A DNA stretch of 35,077 nt from Candidatus Scybalousia scybalohippi (GTDB lineage: Bacteria > Bacteroidota > Bacteroidia > Bacteroidales > P3): the NCBI GenBank assembly GCA_018065645.1, contig JAGHSX010000187.1, forward strand, positions 1 through 35,077, read 5' to 3'. A model generated the notes under the pieces. It made no database searches. It had not been told where the DNA came from and worked only from the letters and a program-made list of their open reading frames with translations. Of this stretch, positions 6,013-11,453 are shown in pieces. The position numbers and the translations under genes are program-made. How positions within the stretch are numbered: position 1 is the stretch's first letter; the number at the start of each line of letters is the position of its first letter.

Positions 6013-6437
6013 TAGTTGATGACACTTCTGAAGAATACTATCAAGCATTATGCATTAATGATAGGATTGAAGAATTAAGAGTTGAGCAAAAGGTTATTTA
6101 TTATCACTTGCCAATAGATAATGCTAACATAAGAATTAATTGTGGTGGCATATTAAGATTAGATATACTTCATAGATTAGCCAAGTTTTTCAATGTTAGC
6201 CTTGAATATCTGCTATATGGTGGCAAAAAAGAACCATATAAAGAAATAGATATAAACTTAAAAAACATAGTCAAATACTTCAAAGAAAACAAGATTAAGC
6301 ACGATAGCAACAGCATTAAAGTAACAATTTCAAAAATCAAAAATAACAAATCAAGGTATATATCGCCATTAATGTTATTCAAGTTGGAGAAATGTTGCAA
6401 ACATAAACTATACGACATTATTACAGGAGAAAATTAA
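6009..6437 (+). CDS. Divergent regulator with two HTH-like repeats
   Basis: 142 aa. Residues around 50-70 read 'LDILHRLAKFFNVSLEYLLYGG', the characteristic end of a Cro/CI (XRE) helix-turn-helix, preceded by a degraded first half (INDRIEELRVEQ). The second half ends 'MLFKLEKCCKHKLYDIITGEN', matching the same position of an XRE domain ('L.KLC....LYDII'). So the protein looks like a tandem duplication of an XRE fold, strongly diverged. Located late in the early operon just before DUF3310, it may be the Cro- or CII-like switch partner of the repressor at 34876-35067. DNA binding is inferred. Confidence 0.6.
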   Translation: MIVDDTSEEYYQALCINDRIEELRVEQKVIYYHLPIDNANIRINCGGILRLDILHRLAKFFNVSLEYLLYGGKKEPYKEIDINLKNIVKYFKENKIKHDSNSIKVTISKIKNNKSRYISPLMLFKLEKCCKHKLYDIITGEN

Positions 6438-6658
6438 TGAAGAAAAATAACACACAAGTTGAGCATCCAGAATATTATAATAAACATCCGTCAGGTATTG
6501 AGTGTATTGACGTGGTGGAATGGTATAATTTCAATGTAGGTAACGTTATTAAATATTTATGGCGAATGGGATTAAAAGACGAAAACCCACCATTGCAAGA
6601 CCTAAAAAAAGCCAAATTCTATTTAGATAGAGAAATAGCAAGGCTAGAAAAACTTTAA
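6437..6658 (+). CDS. DUF3310 protein (T7 gp1.7-like domain)
   Basis: 73 aa, complete small domain. Visible family signature: 'HPEYYNKHPSGIECIDVVEWYNF' (about residues 10-32), 'GNVIKYLWRMGLKDE' (about 35-49) and 'DLKKAKFYLDREI' (about 55-67). In phage T7 the family includes gp1.7, a nucleotide kinase active on dGMP/dTMP; whether this minimal form is catalytic is unknown. Starts by TAATG overlap with the regulator gene. Together with the MazG-like protein it suggests nucleotide-pool handling in early infection. Last gene of the early operon before hairpin C. Confidence 0.85.
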   Translation: MKKNNTQVEHPEYYNKHPSGIECIDVVEWYNFNVGNVIKYLWRMGLKDENPPLQDLKKAKFYLDREIARLEKL

Positions 6659-6664
6659 CCTCTA

Positions 6665-6722
6665 TGGGGCAGTTGTATCGGCTAACCTTAATCAATTTAT
6701 TTTTTAAAACTCCTCTGCCCCA
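6665..6722 (+). terminator. Hairpin C after the early operon
   Basis: 8-bp arms TGGGGCAG / CTGCCCCA with a 42-nt loop, followed by CCTTTTT. It sits directly after the last early gene and could be a long-loop terminator. It also matches hairpins A, B and D in layout and the flanks of the sRNA-like hairpin at 8859-8894 (shared CAGTTG and CTCCTCTG). Confidence 0.5.
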
Positions 6723-6755
6723 CCTTTTTAATTGACTCTTTTAAGGATTTATAAT

Positions 6756-7094
6756 ATGACATTATTAAATACAAAAGATGCGTGTGGATATTTAAAAATT
6801 GGTAGATACTTGTTTGAATCAGCAGTTAATTCAGGCAATATCCCTTATATTATGCCATCCAAACGCAAGATGTTTAATAGTGAGGATTTGGATAAATGGC
6901 TAAAAAGCACACAGACCCATATAGGTTATTTAAAAGAGGAAATATCTACCACGCATACATTTCATTCGCAAGACAAGACGGCTCACAAGTGCAGTTTAGA
7001 TGCTCTACTGGTACAACGGATAGAGCAGAGGCAGTCAGAAGAACAACAGAAAAAGTCCTTGAACTTCAAAAAACACCTGAAAATACAAAATTAA
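6756..7094 (+). CDS. Excisionase-like HTH protein overlapping int
   Basis: The start is moved from 6732 to ATG 6756. Residues 1-50 form a MerR/excisionase-type HTH: 'LLNTKDACGYLKIGRYLFESAVNSG', then 'MPSKRKMFNSEDLDKWLKST'. The remaining 60 or so residues are read from DNA that also encodes the integrase in another frame (199-nt overlap) and look non-conserved. A perfect slippery heptamer T TTA AAA (6929-6935) lies in phase early in the overlap. A -1 shift there would fuse the HTH domain to the integrase. The likely role is directionality factor for excision, by family and position. If the domain is fused, it would instead be an N-terminal DNA-binding arm. Confidence 0.65.
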   Translation: MTLLNTKDACGYLKIGRYLFESAVNSGNIPYIMPSKRKMFNSEDLDKWLKSTQTHIGYLKEEISTTHTFHSQDKTAHKCSLDALLVQRIEQRQSEEQQKKSLNFKKHLKIQN

Positions 7095-7912
7095 CTATTG
7101 ATGAGGCTTTTGGTCTGTTCTATGAAAGACATTCACAATTTTTATCACGACCAAACGAACAATTAAACGGATTAAAAAACTTAAAAGATTTATTAAATAA
7201 AAAATATTTAGATGAAATTAATGCTAATACATTAGCTGAATTTGTAGCAACAAGAAAAAAATCAGTAAAAAATGGCACAATTAACAGAGAGTTGATGCTT
7301 ATTTCATCAATTATGACTAAATGTGATGAATGGGGTTTTAAAATACCTAATGTTAAAATTTCAAAGTATAAACTTCGTGAAACAGCAGAAAATATAAAAT
7401 ATTTTGACAGTATGGAAACTGTGCAAAAAATTATTGATAATGCATCCCCTCATCTGAAACCTATTATCTACACTGCATTATATACAGGTTTAAGACGTGG
7501 TAATTTACTCGCTTTGAAATGGGAAAATATAGATTTCAAAAATAATGTGATTAATGTAAAAGTTAAAGATAAAACAACAGATGGTGGCAAAAACTTTGTT
7601 ATCCCAATGATAGATAAATTAAAAGAAATATTAGAGCAACAACCTAAAGTTTGTGAATATGTATTTACTTTTGATGGTAAACAAATAAAAGATATTAGTC
7701 GTTCGTGGCACACAGCTTTAAGAAATGCAAATATACCTTATATGAACTTTCACACCTTACGTCATACTTGTGCAACGTGGATGCTAAAAGAAACAGGCAA
7801 CTTAAAACTAACTCAACAAATTTTAGGACACGCAGATATTAAAACCACAACCAAATATGCACACGTTTTAGATGGAGAAAAAAGGTCTGCTCTTGAGAGT
7901 GTTTTTAAGTAA
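6896..7912 (+). CDS. int: Tyrosine recombinase integrase
   Basis: 338 aa, full length. The N-terminal arm-binding segment starts 'YRLFKRGNIYHAYISF', followed by a SAM-like core-binding domain (about residues 65-155) and the catalytic domain. Catalytic residues visible: R200 in 'TGLRRG', a beta-hairpin Lys around 222-231, H286 and R289 in 'FHTLRHT', H312 in 'LGHAD', and nucleophile Y321 in 'TTTKYAHV'. It catalyses integration at a host tRNA-Thr gene, judged by the attP immediately downstream. Ribosome site GAGG with long spacing. Start chosen because the N-terminus matches family length, but a frameshifted fusion with the upstream HTH is possible. Confidence 0.95.
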   Translation: MAKKHTDPYRLFKRGNIYHAYISFARQDGSQVQFRCSTGTTDRAEAVRRTTEKVLELQKTPENTKLTIDEAFGLFYERHSQFLSRPNEQLNGLKNLKDLLNKKYLDEINANTLAEFVATRKKSVKNGTINRELMLISSIMTKCDEWGFKIPNVKISKYKLRETAENIKYFDSMETVQKIIDNASPHLKPIIYTALYTGLRRGNLLALKWENIDFKNNVINVKVKDKTTDGGKNFVIPMIDKLKEILEQQPKVCEYVFTFDGKQIKDISRSWHTALRNANIPYMNFHTLRHTCATWMLKETGNLKLTQQILGHADIKTTTKYAHVLDGEKRSALESVFK

Positions 7913-8027
7913 AAAATGCGTGAAAGAATGCGTAGTTCTTTAAAAGTTGCACAATTTTTGCACAATACTTGTTTTTGTCTAAAATAAATAACATCAAAAC
8001 AATTACTTAACTATACAGCCTACTCTC

Positions 8028-8072
8028 TTCGTAATGCGTGGGTCGTGTGTTCAAGTCACATAACCGGCACCA
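8028..8072 (+). other. 3' half of tRNA-Thr(CGU) in attP core
   Basis: Exactly 45 nt, corresponding to tRNA positions 32-76. Anticodon loop TTCGTAA (anticodon CGU), 3' anticodon strand TGCGT, variable GGGTC, T arm GTGTG-TTCAAGT-CACAT, acceptor AACCGGC, discriminator A, encoded CCA. The upstream bases CTCTC do not complete the anticodon stem, so no full tRNA is encoded. On integration it would restore the 3' end of the host gene. Confidence 0.9.
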
Positions 8073-8076
8073 GTAT

Positions 8077-8104
8077 AAAGCCTTGTTTTTACAAGGCTTT
8101 TTTA
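8077..8104 (+). terminator. Terminator behind the tRNA half
   Basis: Perfect 10-bp hairpin AAAGCCTTGT-TTTT-ACAAGGCTTT followed by a T-tract. It lies five bases after the CCA, so the phage carries a replacement terminator for the tRNA gene that it disrupts. It would also stop transcription coming from int. Confidence 0.9.
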
Positions 8105-8243
8105 TTGTTTAAAGCACTTTTTTAAAGTCTAAAAAATGTGAAAAAATGCTAAAAAGTGCTAAAAAATGCTACATATTTATAATAAAGTTGCACAAAAGTT
8201 GCACAATGTGTACAACGTGTGTACAACGTATTTATACAAAAAA

Positions 8244-8681
8244 TTACCTACCTAAACTCTTTGCATATCCTTGTTTTGCTAGTATATCAGCCATAGCATT
8301 ATTCAAGTGTCCTATTCTAAAATCGTGTCTGTGTGCCTTTACTTTCTCAAATGTAATATTTGGGTTGATTTGGTTTATTTCATAAGCTAGCACTTTCATT
8401 TGGTTGTATGCTATCCATTGGCTTTTATACTTAAAATCAGATGGGGTTTTAGGTCGTACATTGCCTTTGATGTAGTCAATAGCGGTTTGGCTATCTGTAT
8501 AAATAGTTGCTTTCTTGCCACCAGCCAATATACAAGCTATCTTTATTGCAAACATTTCACCTAGGTTATTGTTTTCGCAAGGAATACAATTTGATATTTG
8601 CCTAGTCTTAACTCCATCAATAACATAGATACCAATACCAGCAATACCCTTTTGCCAAGAACTATCTGTGTATAACTCCAT
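8244..8681 (-). CDS. rnhA: Ribonuclease HI
   Basis: 145 aa from ATG 8681. The track ORF extends to 8804, but the first RNase H strand begins right at 'MELYTDSSW', AAGGGG lies 5 nt upstream, and the 5' extension overlaps a + strand terminator-like hairpin. Catalytic set visible: D6 (YTDSS), E42 (LGEMFA), D63 (YTDSQTA), H117 (KAHRHD), D132 (NNAMADILA). The enzyme cuts RNA in RNA:DNA hybrids, useful for primer removal during phage replication. It is the only leftward gene between attP and the toxin, so its expression is separate from the late operon. Confidence 0.88.
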   Translation of the reverse strand: MELYTDSSWQKGIAGIGIYVIDGVKTRQISNCIPCENNNLGEMFAIKIACILAGGKKATIYTDSQTAIDYIKGNVRPKTPSDFKYKSQWIAYNQMKVLAYEINQINPNITFEKVKAHRHDFRIGHLNNAMADILAKQGYAKSLGR

Positions 8682-8762
8682 AGCTCCCCCTTGTAAATTC
8701 ATTTCCGATTCGGTAAAGTATTTTTCATAGGTATAGCCTATATTTTTTCCATTATAAGTTAG

Positions 8763-8798
8763 AAAGACAACTTTCCTTACAAGGCTGTCTTTTTTTTG
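8763..8798 (+). terminator. Terminator-like hairpin before sRNA promoter
   Basis: AAAGACA (8763-8769) pairs with TGTCTTT (8786-8792), with complementary CCTT and AAGG inside, followed by a run of T. It would insulate the sRNA promoter immediately downstream from readthrough of int or attP. Its presence argues that RNase HI coding does not extend to 8804. Confidence 0.5.
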
Positions 8799-8826
8799 TT
8801 GCATAAATTTGAAACTTGTTTATAAT
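8799..8826 (+). promoter_or_regulatory. Sigma70-like promoter for sRNA/toxin leader
   Basis: TTGCAT (8799-8804), 16-nt spacer, perfect TATAAT (8821-8826). Predicted start near 8832, reading into the hairpin at 8859-8899 and the toxin gene. Confidence 0.5.
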
Positions 8827-8831
8827 AATAC

Positions 8832-8899
8832 TTGCGAATTAAATCGCTTAACAGTATGGATAGCAGTTGGTTGAGTCGTATCTCCTCTGCTATCTTTTT
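8832..8899 (+). ncRNA. Candidate antisense sRNA / toxin leader (hairpin F)
   Basis: About 65 nt between the promoter and the T-tract. Terminator hairpin GATAGCAG (8859-8866) / CTGCTATC (8887-8894), then TTTTT. The 20-nt loop contains GTCGTATCTCC (8875-8885), the exact 11-nt complement of GGAGATACGAC (71-81), the ribosome site of the first early gene. It could be a free sRNA acting on the early operon, or an attenuator for the toxin that starts 23 nt later, or both. Confidence 0.45.
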
Positions 8900-8921
8900 A
8901 TATAACAATGGAAAAATAACA

Positions 8922-9320
8922 ATGATATTATATTATCCTAAAATGGGTGAAATACTTATTTGTAATTACAACGGATTTAAAGAACCTGAAATGGTTAAAA
9001 TTAGACCTGTTGTAGTTATTTCTCCTAAACATCGTTCTGGCTCAAGGTTATGCACAGTAGTACCTTTAAGTACAACAACACCTATTCCACAAAAAGATTA
9101 TCATTATCTTTTAAAGTTAGAAAGGAAATTACCTAAACCATTTGATAGTTCAACTTGTTGGGTGAAAGCTGATATGATAAACACTGTATCATTAGATAGA
9201 TTAGACCTTATAAGATGTGGGAAGATACAAGGCAAAAGGAACTATTTTAGAGCCAAAGTTACCAAAGACCAATTACAAGAAATCCAACAATCAATAAAAA
9301 ATGCTTTAGGTATAAAATAA
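8922..9320 (+). CDS. PemK/MazF-like toxin family protein
   Basis: 132 aa. The track starts at 8832, but ATG 8922 is chosen because the family begins 'YPKMGEILICNYNGF' and the upstream part is the hairpin leader. Family features: 'GEILICNY', 'MVKIRPVVVISPK' (about residues 23-35) and 'CTVVPLSTT' (about 44-52), an SH3-like beta barrel. Members are mRNA-cleaving toxins (MazF, PemK). No antitoxin gene with an AbrB or MazE pattern is adjacent; solitary copies occur in phages. Antisense or attenuation control by the leader hairpin is an alternative to protein antitoxin control. Ends just before a strong bidirectional terminator. Confidence 0.8.
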   Translation: MILYYPKMGEILICNYNGFKEPEMVKIRPVVVISPKHRSGSRLCTVVPLSTTTPIPQKDYHYLLKLERKLPKPFDSSTCWVKADMINTVSLDRLDLIRCGKIQGKRNYFRAKVTKDQLQEIQQSIKNALGIK

Positions 9321-9344
9321 AGGGGGAATATCCCCCTTTTTTTT
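9321..9344. terminator. Bidirectional intrinsic terminator
   Basis: AGGGGG-AATAT-CCCCCT with eight T on the + strand. On the - strand the same stem is followed by TTTATTTTAT. It separates the rightward toxin gene from the leftward transcript arriving from the lysis side. Confidence 0.9.
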
Positions 9345-9444
9345 ACTACACCGTATATATATTGCAATCTCCATATACGGCGACCATCAACCGATGTTGT
9401 GGTTTTAAAGCCCGATACTTTCGCAGAGCGGGAACCTTACTAAT
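9321..9444 (-). ncRNA. Candidate independent ncRNA
   Basis: A 166-nt gene-free stretch between the toxin and the spanin genes. On the - strand it has its own promoter (9451-9479). Three hairpins follow: CCCG/CGGG (9411-9432), CCACAAC-ATCG-GTTG-bulge-TGG (9384-9402) and CCGTATAT/ATATACGG (9351-9380). It finishes with the terminator at 9321-9344. Total length about 125 nt, and it is GC-rich against an AT-rich genome. No ORF of note inside. Role unknown. It could alternatively be a structured 3' end of the late transcript. Confidence 0.5.
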
Positions 9445-9450
9445 AACATT

Positions 9451-9479
9451 ATAATAATATATTATTTTAAAATAGTCAA
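9451..9479 (-). promoter_or_regulatory. Promoter upstream of candidate ncRNA
   Basis: On the - strand: TTGACT (9474-9479), 17-nt AT-rich spacer, TATTAT (9451-9456). Directs transcription leftward into the structured region, starting near 9444. The AT-rich setting makes chance matches more likely. Confidence 0.45.
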
Positions 9480-9486
9480 TTTATTT

Positions 9487-9726
9487 TTATTGCAACTCAT
9501 CCAACTTTATTACGCACTCTATCGCATCGCCAAAAGTCTTTATTGAGTATCTGCAATTTTCCCTAATTCTAATAGGCTCATTATTTACCCTTGTACAAGA
9601 TGTTAAGCAACTCAGGATGAATAGACTCGTTATAACAATCGCAATCAGTTTTAATATATTTGATTCTCTCTCTGATTTCTGTGATTGTGCCACCGGCGAC
9701 CATTTGCTTTTTGTTATACTCTTCAA
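9487..9726 (-). CDS. o-spanin lipoprotein (Rz1-like)
   Basis: 79 aa. Starts at TTG 9726 with GGAG 7 nt upstream. A hydrophobic signal segment (about residues 25-43) ends in a lipobox LTSC ('ILSCLTSC'), after which a short mature chain would be tethered to the outer membrane. The 5' 146 nt are encoded out of frame inside the Rz-like gene, the overlapping Rz/Rz1 architecture of Gram-negative phages. It would pair with the inner-membrane partner to fuse the membranes at the last lysis step. Unusually long N-terminal extension before the signal; an internal start is possible. Confidence 0.75.
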   Translation of the reverse strand: MKSITKSKWSPVAQSQKSERESNILKLIAIVITSLFILSCLTSCTRVNNEPIRIRENCRYSIKTFGDAIECVIKLDELQ

Positions 9727-9877
9727 TGCTTTTCTCCAAGTTATCAGCTTTGTGTTTAAGGGTTGTTTTTTCGCTCTCTAGTAAGCAGTTTTTACTTTCA
9801 AGCATATTCGTTCGCATATAAAAAAAGCCTGTACTAATACAGGCTAAAACAAACAAACAAGCTAACCCCTTTATCAT
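9581..9877 (-). CDS. i-spanin (Rz-like)
   Basis: 98 aa from ATG 9877, preferred over the GTG at 9886 because GGAG then has 8-nt spacing. It overlaps the lysozyme stop (ATGA). N-terminal membrane anchor (about residues 3-20), then a periplasmic coiled coil 'LLESEKTTLKHKADNLEKSIEEY', and two cysteines (CDC) that may crosslink dimers. With the Rz1-like lipoprotein it should span the periplasm and disrupt the outer membrane. Assigned by topology, length and position in the holin-lysozyme-spanin cassette, not by a sequence motif. Confidence 0.75.
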   Translation of the reverse strand: MIKGLACLFVLACISTGFFYMRTNMLESKNCLLESEKTTLKHKADNLEKSIEEYNKKQMVAGGTITEIRERIKYIKTDCDCYNESIHPELLNILYKGK

Positions 9878-10341
9878 ATAACCCACTCCCCTGTTCTAAT
9901 TAATCTAGCTATTCTGTTTGCTCTCTTTGGTGTCTGTTTCGCATAGTTGCTATCCAAACACTCAATAGATGCTTTTTTGAAGTCTTTTAATTTCAAATAC
10001 AAAAGCATCTTTCTAAATTTCTTTAGTCCGTTAATACCTAATTGAAAGCACATATCTAATAACGCATATTGTCTTTCTTCATCTAACGTAAATATCCAAT
10101 TAAACTCTTTGTTAAGTTGTGCCTTGCATTTATCAATGTCATTCCTTAACAGATATATTGCTCCGTTGTATGTTATACCACGTTCAGCATCAGGACAAAC
10201 TCTCTTTTCTTCTGCCGTCAAAGGGTTTGTTTCAAGGCATCTACCAACCCCTATGGTCTTTTTACCTGCTGGACATACATAAACACATAGCTTTAATCCC
10301 TCGTGGAATTTAAGCCTCTCCATCTCCCAATCTTCAGCCAT
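9874..10341 (-). CDS. Endolysin, T4-type lysozyme (GH24)
   Basis: 155 aa from ATG 10341. The track ORF is longer, but GGAG is 8 nt upstream here and the ATG follows the holin stop. Active-site block: 'KFHEGLKLCVYVCPAGKKTIGVGR'-like, with catalytic Glu14, Thr29 and glycine-rich turn. In the family spacing E-x8-D-x5-T, the Asp position is Cys23. Cleaves the MurNAc-GlcNAc bond of peptidoglycan. No signal peptide or SAR segment, so export depends on the holin encoded just upstream. The Cys at the Asp position is known in active family members and mutants, so loss of function need not follow. Confidence 0.88.
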   Translation of the reverse strand: MAEDWEMERLKFHEGLKLCVYVCPAGKKTIGVGRCLETNPLTAEEKRVCPDAERGITYNGAIYLLRNDIDKCKAQLNKEFNWIFTLDEERQYALLDMCFQLGINGLKKFRKMLLYLKLKDFKKASIECLDSNYAKQTPKRANRIARLIRTGEWVI

Positions 10342-10342
10342 A

Positions 10343-10633
10343 TTATTTCTCCAACCACTTTTCAAATGCACGCATAACAACGTTTGGTATAAAGCTAACA
10401 ATTTTAGCCATAGCATCATAAATCTTTGGCGATAACATACCGCATATATAACCAATACAAGTCGCTGTTTGGCTCTCTAACCCGTATGTTTCAGCAATAA
10501 TAGCAGAGCAATAACAAAAGCTAGCACCCAACAAAAACAACCCTACACTACGTCTATATGATTGAAATTTCTCGTTTATCACGTTCCAAACCCCAGCAAA
10601 TATACTTACAATATACAAAAATAAATGTTCCAT
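10343..10633 (-). CDS. Holin
   Basis: 96 aa with three hydrophobic segments (about residues 3-17, 29-47 and 56-70) and a basic amphipathic C-terminus. It is the first gene of the lysis cassette, abutting the lysozyme gene with its stop overlapping the lysozyme ribosome site. It would form the inner-membrane lesion that releases the endolysin. Assigned by topology and context; the central segment 'SVGLFLLGASFCYCSAIIAE' resembles known phage holins. Sits downstream of a terminator, so it may be expressed through readthrough. Confidence 0.75.
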   Translation of the reverse strand: MEHLFLYIVSIFAGVWNVINEKFQSYRRSVGLFLLGASFCYCSAIIAETYGLESQTATCIGYICGMLSPKIYDAMAKIVSFIPNVVMRAFEKWLEK

Positions 10634-10643
10634 TTAATCCCCC

Positions 10644-10673
10644 AATAAAAAAGAGGGATTAAACCAATCCCTC
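10644..10673 (-). terminator. Terminator ahead of the lysis cassette
   Basis: On the - strand: GAGGGATT-GGTTT-AATCCCTC followed by TTTTTTATT. It overlaps the stop codon of the upstream gene and precedes the holin, and may delay lysis-gene expression until antitermination or partial readthrough. Confidence 0.85.
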
Positions 10674-11112
10674 AATAATGCATTGCACGATAATAACGTT
10701 CAGCCTTGTCAACTGGTGCATCTTTATCGTGTATAAATTTAACCGCATCCTTAATATATCTGTCATCAGATTTATCAGGATAATAAAAATCAGAATACAT
10801 CATATTGATAACATAATAGAACACGTTTTTATCAATCCCATAACTTTCAGCTATTTTAGAAGTTGTGTCATAATCCCAATGTTGCCCATTTGTGCCATCA
10901 TCGTTTTGAAATTCTGCCACGATATGCTCTACTGTTTCCCTATCGTGCATAGGGTGTTTATATAACTTCAATTTCATAACAAAATCGTGTGCTAACTCCG
11001 GATGCGATTTTTTAACCTCACATACAAAGTCATTAGTCATATCAGCAAGATGTATCATTTCAATTTCGTTACCTGATTCAACATACTCATTTAATATCTC
11101 TTTATATCCCAT
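10672..11112 (-). CDS. Conserved phage protein of unknown function (146 aa)
   Basis: Acidic and helical, with a metal-site-like run of histidines (residues about 21, 41, 53, 56, 63, 78). The end 'FIHDKDAPVDKAERYYRAMHY' follows 'VINMMYSDFYY'. I have seen this end pattern in small proteins near structural genes of gut and Gram-negative phages (a DUF7841-like pattern), but the family has no assigned role. Located between a hypothetical gene and the holin. Confidence 0.65.
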   Translation of the reverse strand: MGYKEILNEYVESGNEIEMIHLADMTNDFVCEVKKSHPELAHDFVMKLKLYKHPMHDRETVEHIVAEFQNDDGTNGQHWDYDTTSKIAESYGIDKNVFYYVINMMYSDFYYPDKSDDRYIKDAVKFIHDKDAPVDKAERYYRAMHY

Positions 11113-11116
11113 AGCA

Positions 11117-11443
11117 TCACCCCTTTACATAGTTAATAGCACTAATAAGGAATGGTTGACATTTGCGATATAAATCAATAAGTCTGTATCTCCCATCAGG
11201 AACATTTATAATAATATCATTTACATACTTCTTAATGTCGCTACTATTGATGTACCCCTCATCATCCATCAAAGGATAAATAAGTTTTTCCATATCGTTA
11301 ATAGCTTTTTGAACCTTTGGTGCAAGGTCAAACTTAAAAAATCCATACCTAAAGACAAAACTTTCTTGATTATAACCTCCGAAAATATCCGTCAAAACTT
11401 GTTGCTCAAAAAAGTCAAGTTCTTGTTGTTTAACGTCAACCAT
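11117..11443 (-). CDS. Hypothetical protein (108 aa)
   Basis: GAGG upstream and 4-nt spacing to the next gene indicate co-expression. All-alpha prediction, no membrane segment, 'GFFKFDLAPKVQKAINDMEKLI' helix in the middle. Not recognised. Likely a late accessory protein by position. Confidence 0.6.
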   Translation of the reverse strand: MVDVKQQELDFFEQQVLTDIFGGYNQESFVFRYGFFKFDLAPKVQKAINDMEKLIYPLMDDEGYINSSDIKKYVNDIIINVPDGRYRLIDLYRKCQPFLISAINYVKG

Positions 11444-11453
11444 TCCTCAACCT

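Larger units (their letters stand above)
7911..8230 (+). other. attP: attP with arm-type repeats
   Basis: A 331-nt gene-free region. Core: the tRNA-Thr 3' half at 8028-8072. Left arm: GTTGCACAA (7946-7954) and TTGCACAA (7958-7965), plus two ATGCG repeats (7911-7935). Right arm: four tandem 10-bp units like AAAAAATGCT (8131-8170), an inverted copy (8113-8123), GTTGCACAA twice (8187-8195, 8198-8206) and two abutting GTGTACAACGT (8208-8218, 8219-8229). Arms on both sides with phage genes beyond indicate an intact attP, not attL or attR. The 10-bp-phased A-tracts should bend the DNA intrinsically. Confidence 0.85.

Noticed and set aside
8922-9320. Complete type II toxin-antitoxin pair
   Set aside because: No antitoxin-like ORF on either strand next to the toxin; neighbours are RNase HI and structured RNA.
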